NCBI GenBank assembly: GCA_017935525.1
Contig: JAGBHJ010000146.1
Span: 1 to 15,701 of the forward strand
Direction of reading: 5' to 3'
Length of the DNA: 15,701 nt
DNA from: Clostridia bacterium
GTDB taxonomy: Bacteria; Bacillota; Clostridia; HGM11327
Positions 5,561-12,590 of this stretch are shown piece by piece; positions within the stretch are counted from its first letter, which is position 1; the number at the start of each line of letters is the position of its first letter. The translations under genes were made by a program, and so were the position numbers. Under the pieces are notes generated by a model, which searched no databases, was not told where the DNA came from, and saw only the letters and a list, made by a program, of their open reading frames with translations.

Positions 5561-7627
5561 GTGAGTAAAAATTTTAAGATTAAAAATGAAAAGCAGAAGA
5601 AAAAATCTCAGCAGCATTCCGAGATAAAGCTCTGGACGATGATCGTCAGCGGCTTTTTGGTGCTTGCTATCCTTTGCTCTCTTGCTGTAAGCGGCTTGGG
5701 CGATTGGGTAGATCATCAGGCTTCAAGCGGTAACGCTACTCCCACACCCGTGGTGGACAATACTGTTATTGAGTTTGGTGACGAGGCTTTGGAAACGTTC
5801 GTTAAGACAAAGCTGGGCATCAAGAATGGCGACGTTACGGTTAATAAGGTTAATTCCGTAACAACGTTCCAGATCAACGGTCTGGAGGAGATCAGCTCCC
5901 TTAAGGGCTTGGAAAAGTTCCCCAGCATGACAACTCTTAAGATAGAGGATGCAAAGCTTATGGATATTTCCGATCTTGCTGATTCCGGTCTTTTGAAGTC
6001 CTTGCAGTTCTATAACTGTGACCTTTCCGAAACGGTTGTTTCTAAGGATAACGAGAAGATCACTTCTATTTTGTTTAACGAGACGGTACCCACAGCGGCA
6101 ATTGTATCCAAGTTTACAAAGGCTGAAACAGTCAAGACTGTAAAGAGTGGTCTTACAAGCCTGGAGGCATTTGTTGGTATGCCCGCATTGGAGGAGATCG
6201 ACCTCAACGAAGAAAAGGGCCTTTTGTCCTTGAACGGTGCAGGCTCCATCGTTAAGCTGGAGAGATTGTTTATTACGTCCTCTAAGGTTGAAAGCTTTGA
6301 CGGTATTCAGTCCAGCACGACCATCGAAGAGGTTCTGTGTGACAATTCCGAGCTTATGGATATTTCCGCATTGACTGAAAATGATTCAGTTGAGATGGTT
6401 CACATGCCTGACTGTACAGTAAGCGGCATTGCTGACCTTGGTAATATGACAGAGCTTAAGGAGCTTGCTATCAACAACGTAAACAATGGCGTTTGTGACC
6501 TTTCCTTCCTTGCAGAAATGACAGGCCTTGAGGTTATTTCCATCAGCGGCATCAAGACGGATAATCTTGATATGCTTGAGGGTCTTGATGACCTTACTTT
6601 CATTGAGGCAGAGGGCTGCGGACTTGAGAACGTTGACGGTATAAAGAATGCGGTAAAGATCACAGACCTTATCCTTGCTGATAACAAGCTGACAGACGTT
6701 ACTGCTCTTAAGAACATGACGAGCCTTTACTACCTTGACGTTTCCGACAACAGATTGAGCCATTTCTCAGCTCTTAAGAACATTTACTCCTTGGTATATT
6801 TTGATATATCCGGTAATGCGTCCCTCAGAAAGCTTGAGAATATGTCAAGCTGGTGGTTGTTGAAGGAGCTGTATGCATCTGATTGTGACCTTATTTCCGT
6901 TAAGATCGGTGACTGTACTGCTCTTGAGATCGTAGATCTTGCAAACAACGGCATTAGCGATATTTCCGCTATTTCTACTCTTACAAGCGTAAAGACAGTA
7001 AACCTTTCCGGCAACAGGATATCCAAGCTGCCCACGCTTTCCGCATTGAAGGCACTTACGACATTGTACGTTGACCACAACAAGATCAACAATATTGACG
7101 AGCTTGAAAAGGTTACAACGTTGACGGATCTTGACATTGCTTACAACAATGTTACCAAGGTTGAAAAGCTGAAGGCGCTCACAAAGCTCAAGAAGCTTAA
7201 CATCAGCGGCAACGGTATCAAGGATATCGCTTTTGCTGAAAAGCTGACAGCTTTGGTTGAGCTCAGAGCAGCTGAAAACGAGATCGAAAAGCTTGATCCC
7301 ATCGACGGCTTGACAAAGCTGGAGATCGTTGACGTTTCTTCCAACAAGATCAGCGACATTACAGCGTTTGACGTTATGGATGACCTTGAGGAGGTTTACT
7401 TCTCCAACAATATTGTAAAGATGATCACTTCCTTGAAGGACAAGAGATCTCTTAAGGTGCTTGAATTCACAAACAACCAGGTAGAGAGTATCTCTGTTCT
7501 TTCCAACTGCACAGCTCTTAAGACTCTTAAGATGAAGCAGAACAAGATAACAGATTACTCCGTGATCAAGGTGCTCTCTCTGACAGTTTGCGAGTCAGAT
7601 GATGACAGCACTTCCAAGAGTGAATAA
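5561..7627 (+). CDS. Membrane-anchored leucine-rich-repeat protein, 688 aa
   Basis: The GTG at 5561 is chosen because GGAGG (5550-5554) lies 6 bases before it; an upstream TTG at 5543 would leave the ribosome site inside the gene. After a basic cytoplasmic tail (about 1-22) comes a single membrane helix (about 23-45, ending LAVSGLG) and a short Thr/Pro linker (ATPTPVVDN). The remaining roughly 600 residues are outside the cell and built mainly of 22-residue SDS22/internalin-type repeats, clearest from about residue 370 on (for example LYYLDVSDNRLSHFSALKNI and VKTVNLSGNRISKLPTLSAL), with more divergent repeats before. There is no LPXTG or wall-binding domain, so anchoring is by the N-terminal helix. 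LRR ectodomains bind proteins or glycans; the ligand is unknown. Codon use is strongly biased, suggesting good expression. It lies 38 bases after the methyltransferase gene. Confidence 0.92.
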   Translation: MSKNFKIKNEKQKKKSQQHSEIKLWTMIVSGFLVLAILCSLAVSGLGDWVDHQASSGNATPTPVVDNTVIEFGDEALETFVKTKLGIKNGDVTVNKVNSVTTFQINGLEEISSLKGLEKFPSMTTLKIEDAKLMDISDLADSGLLKSLQFYNCDLSETVVSKDNEKITSILFNETVPTAAIVSKFTKAETVKTVKSGLTSLEAFVGMPALEEIDLNEEKGLLSLNGAGSIVKLERLFITSSKVESFDGIQSSTTIEEVLCDNSELMDISALTENDSVEMVHMPDCTVSGIADLGNMTELKELAINNVNNGVCDLSFLAEMTGLEVISISGIKTDNLDMLEGLDDLTFIEAEGCGLENVDGIKNAVKITDLILADNKLTDVTALKNMTSLYYLDVSDNRLSHFSALKNIYSLVYFDISGNASLRKLENMSSWWLLKELYASDCDLISVKIGDCTALEIVDLANNGISDISAISTLTSVKTVNLSGNRISKLPTLSALKALTTLYVDHNKINNIDELEKVTTLTDLDIAYNNVTKVEKLKALTKLKKLNISGNGIKDIAFAEKLTALVELRAAENEIEKLDPIDGLTKLEIVDVSSNKISDITAFDVMDDLEEVYFSNNIVKMITSLKDKRSLKVLEFTNNQVESISVLSNCTALKTLKMKQNKITDYSVIKVLSLTVCESDDDSTSKSE

Positions 7628-7642
7628 TTTATAAAACGATAA

Positions 7643-7680
7643 CGCCTGCGGTGCTTGATGCATTGCAGGCGGTTTGTTTT
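7643..7680 (+). terminator. Terminator after the LRR gene
   Basis: CGCCTGC (7643-7649) pairs with GCAGGCG (7665-7671) around a 15-base loop and is followed by a T-rich tail to 7680. It starts 15 bases after the LRR stop codon. Confidence 0.8.
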
Positions 7681-7693
7681 GTGGGGATAAGAA

Positions 7694-7735
7694 AAGCACT
7701 TATGACGTGGCGCTTGCCGTTGGTCATAAGTGCTT
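7694..7735. terminator. Bidirectional terminator between convergent genes
   Basis: A perfect 13-bp stem, AAGCACTTATGAC (7694-7706) with its complement at 7723-7735, has a 16-base loop. Minus-strand RNA leaving it reads TTTTCTT, so it can end the signal-peptidase-like transcript; plus-strand RNA leaves into ATTGTTTGTTG, giving a back-up stop for the LRR gene. Confidence 0.8.
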
Positions 7736-7769
7736 ATTGTTTGTTGTAATACTGTAGACAAGATTGTCG

Positions 7770-8345
7770 TCAGCGCTTTTTGCCATCCGGGGGCTGTCTT
7801 CTGCGGCGCGGCTCTTGGCTTTCACCGTCTGTGATCTGCTCCTGCGGCTCGGCCTGCTTGGGTGAGGGCTTTTCCTTTGGCTGTCCGGGCTGAAGTGTAA
7901 GGAACACTATCACCAGCAGCACCATTGCTGAGCCGATCATTACGCCAAAACCCATCCTTGTGGAGATAAAATCCACAACGTTGCCTGCAAAGGGGACGGT
8001 GACCAATGTCTTGCCGATTATAGACTCCGAATTAAAGGGGACGTAGGTGATTCCCGTGGGGTTGTTGCCAAAGGAAAGATCAGCTCTGTCGACGTAGAAC
8101 AAGCCTGCATCGTAATCAAGGTGGTGTACCTTGCAGGTGGCAATGTCGCCCTGCTGGTTAAGGTAAAACGTTACCTTGTCCCCGGGCTTGATTGCGCTGA
8201 CATCTGCTTCCAGCACGTAGATCAATGCACCGTCGGAGTAAGTATACGGGTAGACTCCAAAATGCTTGGTGACCGTCACAAGCCCCAAAAAGAGAATTAT
8301 GACGGAGACTGCGGTAATGGAGACTATGTTCAATATTTTTCGCAT
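7770..8345 (-). CDS. SipW/signal-peptidase-I-like membrane protein, probably inactive, 191 aa
   Basis: The layout follows ER-type (SipW) signal peptidases: an N-terminal membrane helix (about 5-27), the strand corresponding to the active-site region (DGALIYV, 38-44), KPGDKVTFY (53-61), the segment facing the second catalytic residue (ATCKVHHLDY, 69-78), VDRADLSFGNN (85-95), the box-E-like SIIGKTLVTVPFAGNVVDFI (108-127) and a C-terminal membrane helix (about 131-150). The catalytic Ser-Met-x-Pro motif is missing (YPYTYSDGAL instead), and where the family has Thr-His-Arg this protein has Thr-Cys-Lys. It is therefore probably a non-catalytic relative; a shifted Ser37 nucleophile is possible. The C terminus (about 151-191) is a charged, Pro/Gln/Arg-rich tail. 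It has its own promoter (8382-8411), a CGGAG ribosome site, and a terminator shared with the LRR gene. Confidence 0.75.
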   Translation of the reverse strand: MRKILNIVSITAVSVIILFLGLVTVTKHFGVYPYTYSDGALIYVLEADVSAIKPGDKVTFYLNQQGDIATCKVHHLDYDAGLFYVDRADLSFGNNPTGITYVPFNSESIIGKTLVTVPFAGNVVDFISTRMGFGVMIGSAMVLLVIVFLTLQPGQPKEKPSPKQAEPQEQITDGESQEPRRRRQPPDGKKR

Positions 8346-8381
8346 CTGTTAACATTCTCCGTTTTGATGATAACTTATCGT

Positions 8382-8411
8382 ATTATAGCACACAACGGTC
8401 TTATTTGTCAA
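8382..8411 (-). promoter_or_regulatory. Sigma-A-type promoter for the signal-peptidase-like gene
   Basis: Read on the minus strand, a perfect TTGACA (8411-8406) is followed after 18 bases by a perfect TATAAT (8387-8382). The start codon is 36 bases further on. This is the divergent partner of the adk promoter, about 90 bases away. Confidence 0.88.
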
Positions 8412-8503
8412 GGCAACATAATGAATAAAATGTAAATTTTGTCAAAAAAACAGAAAAAATGGATTATTTTGGAAAAATCGAATATTTTCGACCCTTTTGC
8501 ATC

Positions 8504-8532
8504 TTGAAAAAAACTCCGTTTTATAGTATAAT
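8504..8532 (+). promoter_or_regulatory. Sigma-A-type promoter for adk
   Basis: TTGAAA (8504-8509), a 17-base spacer and TATAAT (8527-8532). A small palindrome AATTGT-ctaaa-ACAATT (8530-8546) overlaps the expected transcription start and could be a weak operator or leader hairpin. The ATG follows at 8561. Confidence 0.88.
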
Positions 8533-8560
8533 TGTCTAAAACAATTACGGAGGAAAAAAT

Positions 8561-9199
8561 ATGAATTTGGTTTTGCTTGGCGCACCCGGCGCAGGAAAAG
8601 GTACACAGGGAAATCTCCTTGTTAAAGATCTGGGATTAAAGAAGATCTCCACAGGTGATATATTCAGAGAGATATTGAAGGATCCTTCCAATCCTTTGTA
8701 CGAAGATGTAAAGGTTATCAAGGAGGGTAAGCTGGTAACTGACGAAACAGTTAACAACGTTGTAAGATACGCAGTAGAAACCAGCGACAATAAGAATTTT
8801 ATTTTTGACGGCTATCCCAGAACACTTGCTCAGGCAGATGCGCTTGACAAGATCCTTGCTGATAACGGCATGAAGATCGATGCTGTGTTTGAGCTCAGCG
8901 TAACAAAGGACGTTCTTATGTACAGACTTTTGGGAAGACGTACCTGCAGAAATTGTAAGGGTATCTTCCACGTTTCCGCAGGCTATGAGGTTTGCCCTCA
9001 GTGTGGCGGAGAACTGTATACAAGGGATGACGATAACGAGGAAACGGTAGAGGCAAGATTTGTTGAGTACAACACAAAGACAATGCCCCTTATTGAATAT
9101 TACAGCAGCAAGGATGTCAAGTACATCAAGTACACGGTTGACAGCGTTGACCTGACACCCGACGATATCAACAAAAAGGTTTTGCCGGAGCTCAAGTAA
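8561..9199 (+). CDS. adk: Adenylate kinase with zinc-binding lid, 212 aa
   Basis: Catalyses ATP + AMP to 2 ADP in the cytoplasm. The P-loop GAPGAGKGT occupies residues 7-15, the AMP-site STGDIFR starts at 30, FDGYPRT spans 82-88, and the lid-closing RDDDNEETV begins at 155. The lid carries four cysteines (C129, C132, C145, C148; CRNC and CPQC), the structural zinc site usual in Gram-positive adenylate kinases. The length is normal. The start follows ACGGAGG at 8547-8553. Unlike the common arrangement secY-adk-map in the ribosomal protein cluster, this copy stands behind its own promoter, with only a metallophosphoesterase gene after it; a second copy may exist elsewhere. The lid region and the YEDVKVIKEGKLVTDE helix are otherwise unremarkable. 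Confidence 0.97.
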   Translation: MNLVLLGAPGAGKGTQGNLLVKDLGLKKISTGDIFREILKDPSNPLYEDVKVIKEGKLVTDETVNNVVRYAVETSDNKNFIFDGYPRTLAQADALDKILADNGMKIDAVFELSVTKDVLMYRLLGRRTCRNCKGIFHVSAGYEVCPQCGGELYTRDDDNEETVEARFVEYNTKTMPLIEYYSSKDVKYIKYTVDSVDLTPDDINKKVLPELK

Positions 9200-9208
9200 G
9201 GATTTCAA

Positions 9209-9946
9209 ATGAGAATATATGCAATTTCCGATCTGCATTTGCCCGGTGGGGATTATAAGCCCATGGACGTGTTTGGCAAGCATTGGAAAGGACATTACGA
9301 CATCATAAAGGCGTTCTGGCAGGAAAATATCTCAAACGACGATTACGTGCTCCATTGCGGTGACTTTTGCTGGGCGATGCATCTGGAGGATGCAGTCCCG
9401 GAGCTGAATGAATTTGCACAGCTCCCGGGTAAAAAGCTTCTTATAAGGGGCAACCATGACCTTTGGTGGGCATCGCTTGCAAAGATGACGGCGGCGGTGG
9501 ACGACAGCGTGACGTTTATTCAGAACAGCAGTATAGTCATAAATGACGACGAGCGTTGCCATTCCGTTATAATATGCGGTACAAGGGACTGGGCTGTGCC
9601 GGGCAGTAACGACTATACCCAGTACGACGAGAAGATATACGCAAGGGAGATACAAAGATTGAAGCTTTCGTTGGATAGCATCAAAAAGATAGAGCCCCAA
9701 TGCAAGTATGAATCCCGCGAGCTGATAGTTATGCTGCATTATCCGCCGGTGCCGATGTACGGTGCGGCGTTTGAGAATGATACGGAGATCAACAAGCTTT
9801 TGAGGGAATACGGAGTAAACAAGGTGGTGTTTGGCCACATCCACAGACCTCAGCAGGTAAACAGTACAAGATTTGTCCGCGACGGCATGGAATACATTCT
9901 GTCATCGTGCGACATGGTCAGCAACACTCCTGTGAGAGTGTATTAA
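9209..9946 (+). CDS. Calcineurin-type metallophosphoesterase, 245 aa
   Basis: A cytoplasmic two-metal phosphoesterase. All five metal-binding motifs of the superfamily are present in order: SDLHL (D8, H10), HCGDFCWA (D52), RGNHD (N82, H83), LHYPP (H177) and FGHIHRP (H210, H212). There is no signal peptide or membrane segment, which argues for a nucleotide, nucleic acid or small-molecule substrate inside the cell, but the sequence does not identify it. The ATG at 9209 follows AAGGA (9197-9201) and lies only 9 bases after the adk stop, so it is co-transcribed with adk. It ends before a long hairpin at 9958. The family (COG1409-like) is broad; the assignment to it is firm. Confidence 0.93.
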   Translation: MRIYAISDLHLPGGDYKPMDVFGKHWKGHYDIIKAFWQENISNDDYVLHCGDFCWAMHLEDAVPELNEFAQLPGKKLLIRGNHDLWWASLAKMTAAVDDSVTFIQNSSIVINDDERCHSVIICGTRDWAVPGSNDYTQYDEKIYAREIQRLKLSLDSIKKIEPQCKYESRELIVMLHYPPVPMYGAAFENDTEINKLLREYGVNKVVFGHIHRPQQVNSTRFVRDGMEYILSSCDMVSNTPVRVY

Positions 9947-9957
9947 AGATAATATCA

Positions 9958-10020
9958 AAGGCTTATGCTGAATGCGCGGTGCCCTTAACGGGGGACGTGT
10001 AAAAGCATAAGCCTTTTTTC
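9958..10020. terminator. Long-hairpin terminator between convergent genes
   Basis: AAGGCTTATGCT (9958-9969) pairs perfectly with 10004-10015 over 12 bp with a 34-base loop, followed by TTTTTTCTT (from 10014). It serves the adk operon. The first base of the opposing gene's stop codon lies directly behind it; on the minus strand the tail is less U-rich. Confidence 0.85.
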
Positions 10021-10584
10021 TTAACCGAATGCGGACAGCAGATCCCGCAGCTTAGATTTGTTTTCATCAGAAAGCATTGAGCCTATGGCCTCCATCATGC
10101 CGTTTGGTGAGGGTGGCTGCTCACTACGCTGTACGGTTTCAGCCAGACGCCTTATATTGCCCATGGAGGACATCATTTTGCTCAGCTCATTGACCCTCGA
10201 CAATGTATTTATAACGCCCTCCAGGCTGTTTGAGGCTTGACGTGGCTGCATTCTTTGGCGCACACCGTCCATTGTTCCCAGCAAAAGGTCAATACTCTGA
10301 CGTTTGTTCATGGGGATATACTTTTTTATCGCGGAGTAGAAATCCTTCATGCTGTGGGAGGGGGCATCCTCTGTGCTGAACGCGGCGGCAGAGCTGTTGT
10401 CGGACATTTTGTGTAAAAATTCGCCCAGATACGCCATCCCGTTTATCCGTTGCCGTGATGCAGGGGAAAAATACGGAGCAACGTCACGCATCATATCCGG
10501 CAGCTCGGGGTTGTTGATAAGGTATTCTATGGGTGAGCCTCGCCCGGGGGTGGGTGAGGGCAGAGTCAGTTGTTCTGTGTTCAT
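10021..10584 (-). CDS. Hypothetical helical-repeat protein, 187 aa
   Basis: I do not recognise a family. The ATG (10584-10582) follows AAAGGA with a 7-base gap. The N terminus has a Pro/Gly-rich stretch (LPSPTPGRGSPIEYL), and the rest is helical, Met/Ser/Asn/Arg-rich, and without membrane segments. Three similar motifs can be lined up: PYFSPASRQRINGMAYL (37-53), KYIPMNKRQSIDLLLGTM (88-105) and GSMLSDENKSKLRDLLSAF (168-186). Each has a small turn, a Lys/Arg/Gln-rich patch and a leucine-rich helix end. The divergent 67-aa gene ends in the same motif (MLDKSQQEKLRKLIKKL). Shared motif and shared intergenic region suggest the two work together, perhaps as helical interaction partners. No function can be given. 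Confidence 0.75.
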   Translation of the reverse strand: MNTEQLTLPSPTPGRGSPIEYLINNPELPDMMRDVAPYFSPASRQRINGMAYLGEFLHKMSDNSSAAAFSTEDAPSHSMKDFYSAIKKYIPMNKRQSIDLLLGTMDGVRQRMQPRQASNSLEGVINTLSRVNELSKMMSSMGNIRRLAETVQRSEQPPSPNGMMEAIGSMLSDENKSKLRDLLSAFG

Positions 10585-10615
10585 GGCAAAGTCCTTTGAT
10601 TTGGTATTCTGCTAC

Positions 10616-10644
10616 ATACTATGCTATATACAGGGGAGTGTCAC
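10616..10644 (-). promoter_or_regulatory. Possible promoter for the 187-aa gene
   Basis: On the minus strand GTGACA (10644-10639) and TAGTAT (10621-10616) are separated by 17 bases, about 30 bases before the ATG. The -35 box is one base off consensus; the -10 match is weak. Confidence 0.35.
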
Positions 10645-10699
10645 AGCTTTTGTCTTTGTGAATAGAATGGAGTAAAAACACCGAAAGGAAACTGACGAT

Positions 10700-10903
10700 A
10701 TGAAGGATATCAATAAGGTGATAGGCTCAATAAAGGATATGGATTCCGACGAGGCGCTTGAAAAGGTTGCGAAAATGGTCAAAAACGGCGAGGCAGGGAT
10801 GACGGCATCCCAAGCGATATCGATGGCAAACAAGCTGATGCCAATGCTGGATAAGTCCCAGCAGGAAAAGCTGAGGAAGCTGATTAAAAAATTAAAGAGC
10901 TGA
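10700..10903 (+). CDS. Small helical protein, 67 aa, related to its divergent neighbour
   Basis: The ATG at 10700 follows AAAGGA (10683-10688). The product is short, charged and fully helical: MKDINKVIGSIKDMDSDEAL opens it, then a middle helix (ASQAISMANKLMPML), and a basic C terminus (QQEKLRKLIKKLKS). The last part resembles the C terminus of the 187-aa protein encoded on the other strand (MLDKSQQEKLRKLI against MLSDENKSKLRDLL), which supports it as a real gene. It has no membrane segment. It could be a DNA- or protein-binding peptide; the family is not recognised. The next gene has its own promoter starting 5 bases after this stop codon, so it is not simply the first gene of that unit. Confidence 0.7.
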   Translation: MKDINKVIGSIKDMDSDEALEKVAKMVKNGEAGMTASQAISMANKLMPMLDKSQQEKLRKLIKKLKS

Positions 10904-10907
10904 CGTA

Positions 10908-10936
10908 TTGAAAAAAAGCGATATATGTGCTATAAT
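10908..10936 (+). promoter_or_regulatory. Sigma-A-type promoter for the DUF4364 gene
   Basis: TTGAAA (10908-10913), a 17-base spacer and a perfect TATAAT (10931-10936). The ATG is 32 bases further on. The promoter starts directly after the stop codon of the 67-aa gene. Confidence 0.9.
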
Positions 10937-10968
10937 TACCATATAAAGTATTTTATGTGGAGGAAGCC

Positions 10969-11502
10969 ATGCCGACATACAGCAATAACGTAAAAAACAA
11001 GCTTTTGGTGATGTATTTTATCAATGCGTTAAACACGCCGCTTTTGGGGTATCAGATAGAGGATTATTTTGTGGAGAACGTGTTGATAGAGACCGTGGAG
11101 CTTCATACCATCCTGGACGAATTGACGGAGCTTGCCTTTGTAAAGACTGAGGTAGCATTCAACAGGACCTATTACACCATCACCGCCAAGGGCAAGGAAG
11201 CTCTGGAAAGCCTTGAGTCGGGATTGACGGAAACCTCCAGAGCGCTGATCAACGATTACTCTGCGGAAAAGAGGGACACCATCGTAAACGAGAATAACGT
11301 TCTGTCCTCCTGCAAGCAATCTGCTGACGGTACGTTTAACCTGGTGCTGACACTTTTGGATAATGCACAGCCCTTGATGGAGATGAAGCTTGCCATCAAG
11401 GATGAGGACTTTGCTGTGGCGGCGTCCCGCAACTGGGCAAAATGCTCCAACGACGTTTATGCTGCCGTTGTAAACCTGCTTTTGAGTGGGGGAGGGCAGT
11501 AA
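10969..11502 (+). CDS. DUF4364 family winged-helix protein, 177 aa
   Basis: The ATG at 10969 is preferred to a GTG at 10957 because GGAGG (10959-10963) lies 5 bases before it. The N-terminal 85 residues form a PadR/MarR-like winged helix: NKLLVMYFINALNTPLLGYQ, then the recognition-helix region LHTILDELTELAFV, and a wing with FNRTYYTITAKGKEALE. The C-terminal half (about 100-177) contains NLVLTLLDNAQPLMEMKLAI, a strand-rich domain typical of DUF4364, a family found mainly in Clostridia. It is probably a DNA-binding regulator, but ligand and targets are unknown. It is monocistronic: own promoter before, hairpin terminator after. Confidence 0.88.
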   Translation: MPTYSNNVKNKLLVMYFINALNTPLLGYQIEDYFVENVLIETVELHTILDELTELAFVKTEVAFNRTYYTITAKGKEALESLESGLTETSRALINDYSAEKRDTIVNENNVLSSCKQSADGTFNLVLTLLDNAQPLMEMKLAIKDEDFAVAASRNWAKCSNDVYAAVVNLLLSGGGQ

Positions 11503-11511
11503 GAAAGAAAC

Positions 11512-11554
11512 AAAGCCATTCGAGTCTGTGAGAACGGACGTCGGATGGCTTTTT
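11512..11554. terminator. Bidirectional terminator between DUF4364 and DUF6273 genes
   Basis: AAAGCCATTCG (11512-11522) pairs with CGGATGGCTTT (11542-11552), with one G-T wobble, and a further inner GTC/GAC pairing. T-run 11550-11554 on the plus strand; on the minus strand the tail reads CTTTGTTTCTTT. It separates two convergent genes only 53 bases apart. Confidence 0.85.
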
Positions 11555-11555
11555 A

Positions 11556-12590
11556 TCAATCGTTGATGTTTGTATTTATCCACATTGCAGGGCGGATGGA
11601 TACGAATTCCACTTCTATTATCTCACCAAAGGTGTATATCCTGCCGTCATCCGTGATGTACGTTGCTCTGCCGCGGCTTGCGCCTGTGGTCCTGAGCCAC
11701 CAAAGTCCTGTGCCTATATGGAGGTTTTGGTGAGAGCCCATTGCCTCGGCGTACTTTGTGACGGGTGCATAGGCGATAGCTGGGGAGGTGCCGTATTTTT
11801 CATACTCCTCGGTATTCAGAAGAAACACCTTGTCTACGGTGTCGTTGCCGCTGTACGTGTAGTACTCGGGGTTGGGGGTATTTTTTATCAGGGTGGACTC
11901 TATCATGGTCTGCTGTTCGTGGCTGAATGCAGATTTGGAAAAAGTGTTGTTAAGATACTCCCGAACGTAGCAGGTCTCCCATGTTACCGCCTCGTATATA
12001 TCGTTATAGGGTACGGGGAAAAGGCAATATTTGCTGATGACCAGTATATCGTCGTTCTTTTTTTCCAAAACGATCCACTCCAGCTCCTCGTTGCCGTTGG
12101 AAAGGTTATTGTCTTGCTCATAGGAACCGAATTTGATGGTATCGCCAACTCTTACACCTTTCAGCGCCTGCTTTTGGAATATTATCTCCAGCTCCTTGCT
12201 TTTGATGGTACTGTCCTTGTAGTCGGGGATGGAGTTGAAGATCTCATACGCTCGCTGGTATTTGCCGTTTTGCAGGTAATTTTGCGCTCTGTTGTATTTG
12301 AGCATAGTGGCAAATTCAGTACCAAATACCAAAAACAGCATAACTGCCACCGTGGGAATCAAAACTCCCAAGCCGGTGCGGATAAGGATCTTTTTTTTCT
12401 TTTGCTTTTTCTTCATCAGCTCGTCGTGAAGACGCTTTTCGATCTCTAATTTTTTCAGCCGTTCTTCTTCCAGAAATTTTTTCAGCCTTGCAGGGACTTG
12501 GGTAGTGCCGCAATAGGGACAGACAACTGAGGTCTGGGTGTTTTGCATTTCTATCTGATTGCCGCAGTTTTCGCATTTAAGGATCAGCAT
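11556..12590 (-). CDS. Zinc-ribbon, transmembrane, DUF6273-domain protein, 344 aa
   Basis: Domains in order: an N-terminal zinc ribbon with C6-x2-C9 and C24-x2-C27 (CENC, CPYC); a very basic coiled coil (about 34-68, LEEERLKKLEIEKRL); one membrane helix (about 69-90); a TPR-like helical pair (97-136, RAQNYLQNGKYQRAYEIFNS); and a C-terminal DUF6273 domain (148-340). The last is recognised by IKFGSYEQ, EELEWIVLEKKNDDILVIS, TWETCYVREYLN, DKVFLLNTEEYEKYG, WWLRTTG and SIRPAMWIN; it is related to sulfatase-modifying-factor-like folds. The ribbon should be cytoplasmic and DUF6273 outside. Its ATG overlaps the end of the MATE gene by 7 bases, with ribosome site GGAG, so the two are co-translated. Function unknown; a membrane-tethered sensor or binding protein is a guess. 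Confidence 0.88.
   Translation of the reverse strand: MLILKCENCGNQIEMQNTQTSVVCPYCGTTQVPARLKKFLEEERLKKLEIEKRLHDELMKKKQKKKKILIRTGLGVLIPTVAVMLFLVFGTEFATMLKYNRAQNYLQNGKYQRAYEIFNSIPDYKDSTIKSKELEIIFQKQALKGVRVGDTIKFGSYEQDNNLSNGNEELEWIVLEKKNDDILVISKYCLFPVPYNDIYEAVTWETCYVREYLNNTFSKSAFSHEQQTMIESTLIKNTPNPEYYTYSGNDTVDKVFLLNTEEYEKYGTSPAIAYAPVTKYAEAMGSHQNLHIGTGLWWLRTTGASRGRATYITDDGRIYTFGEIIEVEFVSIRPAMWINTNIND

Noticed and set aside
8636..9295. 219-codon minus-strand frame opposite adk
   Set aside because: It is antisense to adenylate kinase and the start of the phosphoesterase gene, both certain; no independent support.
11718..12449. 243-codon plus-strand frame opposite the DUF6273 gene
   Set aside because: It lies inside a gene with clear domain signatures on the other strand and has no ribosome site; its hydrophobic translation is what antisense of such a gene often gives.
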